From Thermoplasmata archaeon (lineage in GTDB: Archaea; Thermoplasmatota; Thermoplasmata; Thermoplasmatales; Thermoplasmataceae): a stretch of DNA of 25,600 nt. Below are positions 21,092-25,600 of the stretch, in pieces; position 1 is the stretch's first letter, and each line of letters starts with the position of its first letter. A program made the translations under genes and the position numbers. The notes under the pieces were generated by a model. That model saw nothing but the letters and a program-made list of their open reading frames with translations. It made no database searches and was not told the DNA's origin. The stretch spans positions 1 to 25,600 of the forward strand of contig JAKAAI010000018.1 in assembly GCA_021797055.1 (NCBI GenBank). Direction: 5' to 3'.

Positions 21092-22714
21092 ATGGAAAAC
21101 ATAATGGAAATTGCTAAAAAGATTGATCTCCAGGATTATATTGAAACATATGGGAATTATATGGCTAAGATAGACTTCATGAGATTTTCACTGAAGCAAA
21201 GACAGGATGGAAAACTGATCCTTGTAACAGCCATAAGCCCCACTCCTGCCGGCGAGGGGAAGACCACCACCTCTATTGGCCTTTCAATGTCATTATGGAA
21301 ACTGGGAAAGAAGAATGTGGTATCCATAAGGCAACCCTCAATGGGTCCTGTATTTGGCATAAAAGGAGGAGCCACCGGAGGGGGCAAGTCAACGGTTGAG
21401 CCCTCTGACAAGATAAATCTCTCCTTCACCGGTGATTTTTATGCGGTATCCCAGGCACACAATCTTCTCAGCGCCCTAATCAACAACCACCTCTATCACG
21501 GTAATCATTTAAAGATTGATGTCAACAGCCTTCAGTTCACCCGGACAATTGATATGAACGACAGGTCACTGAGAAAGATAATCGTTGGTGTTGAAGGCAG
21601 GGAGAGTGGGATTCTAGCGAAAGACTCATTCGTCATCGTTCCTGCATCGGAAATAATGGCGATATTGGGTCTGGCAAAGGATTACATGGATTTGAAGGAG
21701 AGACTTGGAAGGATATATATTGGAAAGGACATTAATGGAAAAAGCCTCTTCGCAAGAGATTTGAATGCGCAGGGAGCAATGGCAGCAATACTGTCAGATG
21801 CACTGAAACCAAATCTTGTTCAGACAAGTGAATCAACTCCAGCTATCGTTCATACGGGACCTTTTGGAAACATTGCGCACGGGACATCCAGCATGATCGC
21901 GGCAAGGGTTGCACTGTCAGCGGCAGACTATGTTGTCACGGAAGCTGGATTTGGTTCGGATCTTGGTGCTGAGAAATTCTTTGATATAGTCTCCAGAAAT
22001 AATGATCTGAAAATTTCTGCAGTAGTCATAGTTGCCACAATACGTAGCTTGAAGTATCACGGAGGCAAATCTGATTATGATCACGAGGATATAGAAGCCT
22101 TGACAAACGGTTTTGAGAACCTTAAAAGACACATAGCGATTGTCAAGGGGTTCGGGTACGATCCAATCATTGCGATCAATAGATTTTCAAACGATTCCGA
22201 TGAAGAAATAAAAACGCTGGTAAATCTGCTTGGAAGGGAAGGCGTTAGATATGCAATGTCAACAATATACCGGGATGGTTCAGATGGTGGGATTGACCTC
22301 GCAAAGCAGGTTATAGAGACATGCAACGATGTCCCAAAGGAGCCAAGATATGCCTATGACCTGAAGGATTCTCTCGAGGAAAAGATGAATAATATTGCAA
22401 TAAAGGTGTATGGTGCAGGCGGTGTAATAATACCAAAGACAGTAAGCAGGAAGATACGCGAATTTGAGAAGGAAGGATACGGGGACCTTCCTGTTTGCAT
22501 GGCTAAGACGCAGTACTCAATAACTGACAATCCAGAGATATTGAGAATTCCTGATAATTTCAATGTAACGATTACGGATGTAAAGCTGTCCTCAGGTGCA
22601 GGATTCATTGTGGCTTATCTGGGTCAGATTATGACCATGCCAGGGTTATCATCCCACCCTGCATCTGAAAACATAGATATTGATGAAAATGGAAGGATTT
22701 CAGGACTCATTTAA
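21092..22714 (+). CDS. fhs: Formate-tetrahydrofolate ligase (10-formyl-THF synthetase)
   Basis: A 540-residue Fhs, which joins formate and tetrahydrofolate with ATP to give 10-formyl-THF for purine and one-carbon metabolism. The P-loop is SPTPAGEGKTTTSIGL (49-64). Hallmark stretches follow: RQPSMGPVFGIKGGATGGG, SFTGDFYAVSQAHNLLSA and AGFGSDLGAEKFFD. Near the end are the K-T-Q-Y-S and G-A-G-F-I-V signatures. The length is close to the 550-560 of bacterial enzymes. Fhs is unusual in methanogens but occurs in Thermoplasmatales, which use folate-type one-carbon carriers. It is divergent from a DtxR-like regulator and converges 17 nt from the PINA-type gene. Confidence 0.96.
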   Translation: MENIMEIAKKIDLQDYIETYGNYMAKIDFMRFSLKQRQDGKLILVTAISPTPAGEGKTTTSIGLSMSLWKLGKKNVVSIRQPSMGPVFGIKGGATGGGKSTVEPSDKINLSFTGDFYAVSQAHNLLSALINNHLYHGNHLKIDVNSLQFTRTIDMNDRSLRKIIVGVEGRESGILAKDSFVIVPASEIMAILGLAKDYMDLKERLGRIYIGKDINGKSLFARDLNAQGAMAAILSDALKPNLVQTSESTPAIVHTGPFGNIAHGTSSMIAARVALSAADYVVTEAGFGSDLGAEKFFDIVSRNNDLKISAVVIVATIRSLKYHGGKSDYDHEDIEALTNGFENLKRHIAIVKGFGYDPIIAINRFSNDSDEEIKTLVNLLGREGVRYAMSTIYRDGSDGGIDLAKQVIETCNDVPKEPRYAYDLKDSLEEKMNNIAIKVYGAGGVIIPKTVSRKIREFEKEGYGDLPVCMAKTQYSITDNPEILRIPDNFNVTITDVKLSSGAGFIVAYLGQIMTMPGLSSHPASENIDIDENGRISGLI

Positions 22715-22731
22715 GTATTTGCAATCATCAT

Positions 22732-24513
22732 TCACTCTGAAACTCCACTGAAACTTATTTTTTTACCGGATTTCACTGCCTTTTGAATGTTCTGGCCATT
22801 ATCGCTGTCTATCTTGATCCTTATAATTCCCTTGCTTGAAGTTCTTCCCTGAAGAATCATCATATCGTCTACATATATATTTACCAGCTGGTTATCAACA
22901 CCGCAGTACAGATACAGGATTTTGTTCTTTGCCTCAATATATACCTCCCGTTTTCTGTTATCATCCTGGGTATCAACGTCTATTGAAATTCCAAGGTTCT
23001 TTTCGATTTCGGAGATATTGCTGCCCCTTCTTCCTATCAGTTTTGGTCTCATGCTTTCTGGAACGGTCACTTTTGCCCTTCTCTTGCCGTGCATTTTAAC
23101 CTCGATGTCATCTGTCTTGAGATGCTCTGAAAGATAATTTTTAACCTTTTCCCTGGCAAGTTCTGCAGATGATGAATCCTCTTCTTCTATAGGAACAACA
23201 ACAATCTGTTCCCCGAAGGAATAAACTTCATACAGAGGCCTTGACCCTATCCAGTCTGTAACGACAATTACAGGCCTTGCCAGATCGTCCTGCGTCATTC
23301 CTTCTGGAACCTTTACTTTCTGCTCAATCTTAAGTATAGATCCTATATTGCCATCCCTGATGAAAAGTATCGTATCAACGACCTGTGGTATCATTCCCAG
23401 TTCGATTCTTCCAATGAATCTCTGCAGAGCGTCTATAGCCTTTGTAGCATGAACGACTCCAATCATCCCAACACCAGCCAGCCTCAGGTCAGCATAAACC
23501 TTAAAATCTGCAGTAACTCTCATCTCGTCAAAAATTGTATAATCATTTCTCACAAGAAGGAGGATATCCCCAGTCCTTTCCATTGATCCTTCCAGTCCCG
23601 TATACTGGGTGATTTCCGGATCAACCTGTAAATCCCTTGGCCTTTCCATTGTTTTTACAATCATGCCTTCCCGGCTAAGAAAATTTGCCATCGCCTGAAC
23701 AAATGTACTCTTGCCAGCTCCTGGCGAGCCTGCGACGAGTATTCCTGCTGAGCCGCTCCTTACATGATCTATAATGGACGGATCCAGTATGTAATCAGCA
23801 AGGGTGGTCTTCTTGATTGGCCTTACCGCAGTTATCTCAGTTGCTGTTGAGAATGGAGTCCTTGTTATTACAATTCTGTATGTTTTCAGCTGTACGACTG
23901 TCGCACCTGACGAATCCATCTCTATGAATGAGCCCTGTTCATTCCCTGCCCTCCTGATAATATTATTGGCTATTGCATCAGCTTCCAGAGGTCCTATGAC
24001 CCTGTCTGTTGTTACAACATTTACTGAACCCGGAAAGCCATCCTTTCTTCTCACATGTGTTCCAGCCTTCAAGTGGACAGAAATGGTATTCTCCTCGAAG
24101 AAATCTTCAATATTTGAAGCCTTCTCAGTTTGTGCAGGAAGATAGATGTTTTTGATTCCCTTGATCTCCGCTATATCTTTCTGGATAACATCTCCTGTTA
24201 CCAGGGTAGATTCACTTTCCCAGGCCAGGTTTCTGATGATTTCATCAATTTCTCCACTTTTTCCATTTCTCATCTGCCAGTCTGTTGGTCTCTTTCCAGC
24301 AAAAAGTATCTCAATGTTCTTCTCCACGGCAATATTTCTGATCTTCTTCAGTTCATCAAGTGCCGTGAATCCAGTAGCCCTGTTCTCATTAGCCTGATGC
24401 TCAACCTCTGATAACATGGCCTCTGAAAATACAACTCTACCTTCTTTCAGTGTCCGTATAAACTTCGTGAAGCGACCATCAACAATCACCGATGTATCTG
24501 GTATGTAATCCAC
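22732..24513 (-). CDS. PIN-domain ATPase with KH domain (PINA-type, COG1855-like)
   Basis: 593 residues. An N-terminal PIN domain (about 1-130) has acidic residues D6, E36/E38, D90 and D108 in the metal-binding pattern. A PilT/VirB11-like ATPase follows, with Walker A GSPGAGKST (262-270) and Walker B-like YTIFDEMR (325-332). A KH-type domain has IGRRG in its GxxG loop (493-497), and a basic tail ends the protein. This architecture equals the Sulfolobus PINA protein, reported as a hexameric ATPase promoting Holliday-junction branch migration with Hjc and Hel308; role by homology only. The start is a GTG at 24513, with TTAATAAAT on the minus strand about 26 nt upstream, hence leaderless. Confidence 0.88.
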   Translation of the reverse strand: MDYIPDTSVIVDGRFTKFIRTLKEGRVVFSEAMLSEVEHQANENRATGFTALDELKKIRNIAVEKNIEILFAGKRPTDWQMRNGKSGEIDEIIRNLAWESESTLVTGDVIQKDIAEIKGIKNIYLPAQTEKASNIEDFFEENTISVHLKAGTHVRRKDGFPGSVNVVTTDRVIGPLEADAIANNIIRRAGNEQGSFIEMDSSGATVVQLKTYRIVITRTPFSTATEITAVRPIKKTTLADYILDPSIIDHVRSGSAGILVAGSPGAGKSTFVQAMANFLSREGMIVKTMERPRDLQVDPEITQYTGLEGSMERTGDILLLVRNDYTIFDEMRVTADFKVYADLRLAGVGMIGVVHATKAIDALQRFIGRIELGMIPQVVDTILFIRDGNIGSILKIEQKVKVPEGMTQDDLARPVIVVTDWIGSRPLYEVYSFGEQIVVVPIEEEDSSSAELAREKVKNYLSEHLKTDDIEVKMHGKRRAKVTVPESMRPKLIGRRGSNISEIEKNLGISIDVDTQDDNRKREVYIEAKNKILYLYCGVDNQLVNIYVDDMMILQGRTSSKGIIRIKIDSDNGQNIQKAVKSGKKISFSGVSE

Positions 24514-24548
24514 AGAGGAATAGCCTTTAACATTATTTATTAATTCCC
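24514..24548. promoter_or_regulatory. Compact 35-bp divergent promoter
   Basis: The PINA-type GTG and the asparagine-synthase-like ATG are separated by 35 bp. Leftward TATA candidate: TTAATAAAT (24535-24543). Rightward candidate: CTTTAACA (24525-24532). Because each box lies next to the other gene's start, the two promoters must overlap and probably compete. Confidence 0.4.
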
Positions 24549-25292
24549 ATGAAATTAGCCAGTGTGGAGATCAGGAGTGCGGCAGAAATGCTTATAAATA
24601 TCCTGGAAGGGAAAGCTTCCGCCCTTCAGGAAATGGGTACGGCAATTATGCTATCGGGCGGGGTTGACAGTTCCCTCCTCTTCTCGATATACGGCAGGAA
24701 GGTTGTACCATTTACACTGTTTCACGGGAAATCTGCTGATCTTGAAGAAGCTAGATTCCTATGTTCATATCTCGACCGGGACCTCGTAGAAATTGAAATA
24801 ACAAAGGATGAGATCATGGAAGCAGCTGCTGCAATCAAGCACATTGATCCATCTGCCTCGATTATTGAAATATCATTTGAAATTCCATTTTATGTAGCAT
24901 GCAACAGAATCCCACAGGAACGAATAATGACAGGACAGGGGGCGGATGAAATTTTTTATGGGTATGGAAAATTCCGTGATGGCAGGGAAGATTCTAACCG
25001 GATAAGCCTTGAAACATTGAGGAATAAAACGTTGCCGAGGGAGATCATGATTTCATCAGCTTTTGGAAAAGTCCCTCTTATGCCATATATGGATGAAGAA
25101 ATTATCAGGGAATTTTCATCAATTCCAAGGGTAGAGCATATGAATCAGGAATACAACAAGATAATCGTCAGAAAAGCCTGTGAAATCATGGGAATTCCAG
25201 AAAGAATCTACAACAGGCCAAAAAAGGCGGCTCAATACGGTTCCGGTATAATGAAGGTGCTCAGGGAGTTTAGGGGTGAGATAAACACTTGA
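24549..25292 (+). CDS. Stand-alone asparagine synthase (AsnB C-terminal) domain protein
   Basis: A 247-residue ATP-pyrophosphatase of the asparagine-synthase type. The PP-loop is MLSGGVDSSLLF (34-45). The AsnB-type motif GQGADEIFYGYGKF follows the aspartate-binding region, and RPKKAAQYGSGI matches the C-terminal A-x-Q-x-G-S-G motif. AsnB enzymes have an N-terminal glutaminase domain beginning with Cys; here it is missing and the protein begins with its own helix. It might use free ammonia, another amidotransferase subunit, or amidate a different substrate. It ends in a TTGA overlap with a downstream MFS gene, so the two are probably translationally coupled. Confidence 0.8.
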   Translation: MKLASVEIRSAAEMLINILEGKASALQEMGTAIMLSGGVDSSLLFSIYGRKVVPFTLFHGKSADLEEARFLCSYLDRDLVEIEITKDEIMEAAAAIKHIDPSASIIEISFEIPFYVACNRIPQERIMTGQGADEIFYGYGKFRDGREDSNRISLETLRNKTLPREIMISSAFGKVPLMPYMDEEIIREFSSIPRVEHMNQEYNKIIVRKACEIMGIPERIYNRPKKAAQYGSGIMKVLREFRGEINT

Positions 25293-25600
25293 AGAGGCTT
25301 GGAGTTGGCGGGAGCCTGGCTCTCATGCTGATCCTTCGTGCACTGTATTCAATGAACTGGTATAATGTATCCCCCCTTCTCTTCAGAATCACTGATTTTT
25401 ACAACGTCACTGGATCATTCTCTGGAATAATACTTTCAGCATTTCTTATTGGAACGGCAATATTCCAGGTTCCATCAGGAATCCTGGCTGCAAGAATCGG
25501 ATCAAGGAACACTGCTCTCAGTGGCATGCTCATAATGTCTGTATCTGTAATTCTTTCCATATTCTCGCCTGATTTTCTTCTATTCCTGCAAACAGGGTAA
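25289..25600 (+). CDS. N-terminal part of an MFS transporter, stopped at the window edge
   Basis: From TTG 25289 (overlapping the previous TGA) 103 residues are read. Helix 1 is LALMLILRALYSMNWYNVSPLL; helix 2 follows from GIILSAFLIGTAIFQVPSGI, then the short loop AARIGSRNTAL and helix 3. This is the beginning of an MFS protein. The last three bases of the window are TAA, in frame, right after FLLFLQTG, where MFS proteins normally continue with R-x-x-x-G. The gene is either truncated here or carries a frameshift (for instance in the AGGG run). The remaining sequence lies outside the window. Confidence 0.6.
   Translation: MKRLGVGGSLALMLILRALYSMNWYNVSPLLFRITDFYNVTGSFSGIILSAFLIGTAIFQVPSGILAARIGSRNTALSGMLIMSVSVILSIFSPDFLLFLQTG

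Noticed and set aside
23804..24411. Plus-strand ORFs of 83-113 codons opposite the PINA-type gene
   Set aside because: They lie entirely antisense to a well supported 593-residue protein with clear motifs, and have no family features of their own.
1..25600. CRISPR arrays, complete insertion sequences, rRNA genes, integrated virus
   Set aside because: Searched for by eye: no regularly spaced repeats, no intact transposase or integrase motifs, and no rRNA signatures were found.

Overview
The window looks like chromosomal DNA of a moderately AT-rich archaeon of the order Thermoplasmatales (Thermoplasma, Ferroplasma, Cuniculiplasma and relatives). Archaeal markers are Rpo11 (rpoL), eS1 (rps3ae), EF-1 alpha, an EF-2 carrying the diphthamide histidine, and a tRNA-Met with a bulge-helix-bulge intron. 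EF-2 reads very like the Thermoplasma protein as I remember it. Many starts lie about 26 nt downstream of a TATA-like box with no Shine-Dalgarno sequence (leaderless), while genes inside operons often have GGTGA or GAGG type sites. The exact genus cannot be fixed by eye.

Layout. 1-1.5 kb: end of a small unknown gene, then a leftward rpoL - tRNA G10 methyltransferase operon. 1.5-1.9 kb: a gene-free stretch with a long hairpin. 1.9-4.9 kb: a leftward SppA-type protease, then a rightward operon of a degenerate flavin-fold protein related to sulfide:quinone reductase, a DUF1641 protein and an OsmC protein. 4.8-9.7 kb: a leftward translation cluster EF-1 alpha - S10 - EF-2, followed by a threonine synthase-like gene. 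10.2-15.8 kb: a sugar-type ABC locus. The membrane-anchored binding protein runs rightward and faces a leftward operon of a MalF-MalG fused permease, a MalK-type ATPase and a cytoplasmic debranching-enzyme-like glycosidase, which together suggest oligosaccharide uptake and intracellular hydrolysis. 16.3-17.1 kb: rps3ae followed 9 nt later by intron-containing tRNA-Met. 17.2-18.6 kb: a possible 49-residue ORF and an MFS transporter. 18.7-20.2 kb: an Lrp/AsnC regulator divergent from an AsnRS-derived asparagine synthetase. 20.2-22.7 kb: a gene-poor stretch, a DtxR-like repressor and divergent formate-tetrahydrofolate ligase. 22.7-25.6 kb: a PIN-ATPase-KH protein (PINA type), divergent from a stand-alone asparagine-synthase domain overlapping the start of an MFS gene that meets a stop codon at the window edge.

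The strongest oddities are these. (1) In the ABC binding protein, a segment normally found near the C-terminus lies before the N-lobe. (2) The fused permease has no in-frame start at its promoter: the leaderless ATG is one base out of frame, and one extra base in a GGGGAAAA run would restore it. (3) A 47-nt near-perfect hairpin overlaps a second, mutually exclusive hairpin between rpoL and sppA. (4) The SQR-like protein lacks both redox cysteines and its FAD-site aspartate but keeps its DUF1641/OsmC partners. (5) Nested inverted repeats lie between the AsnC-like regulator and the asparagine synthetase. I found no CRISPR array, complete insertion sequence, rRNA or prophage.
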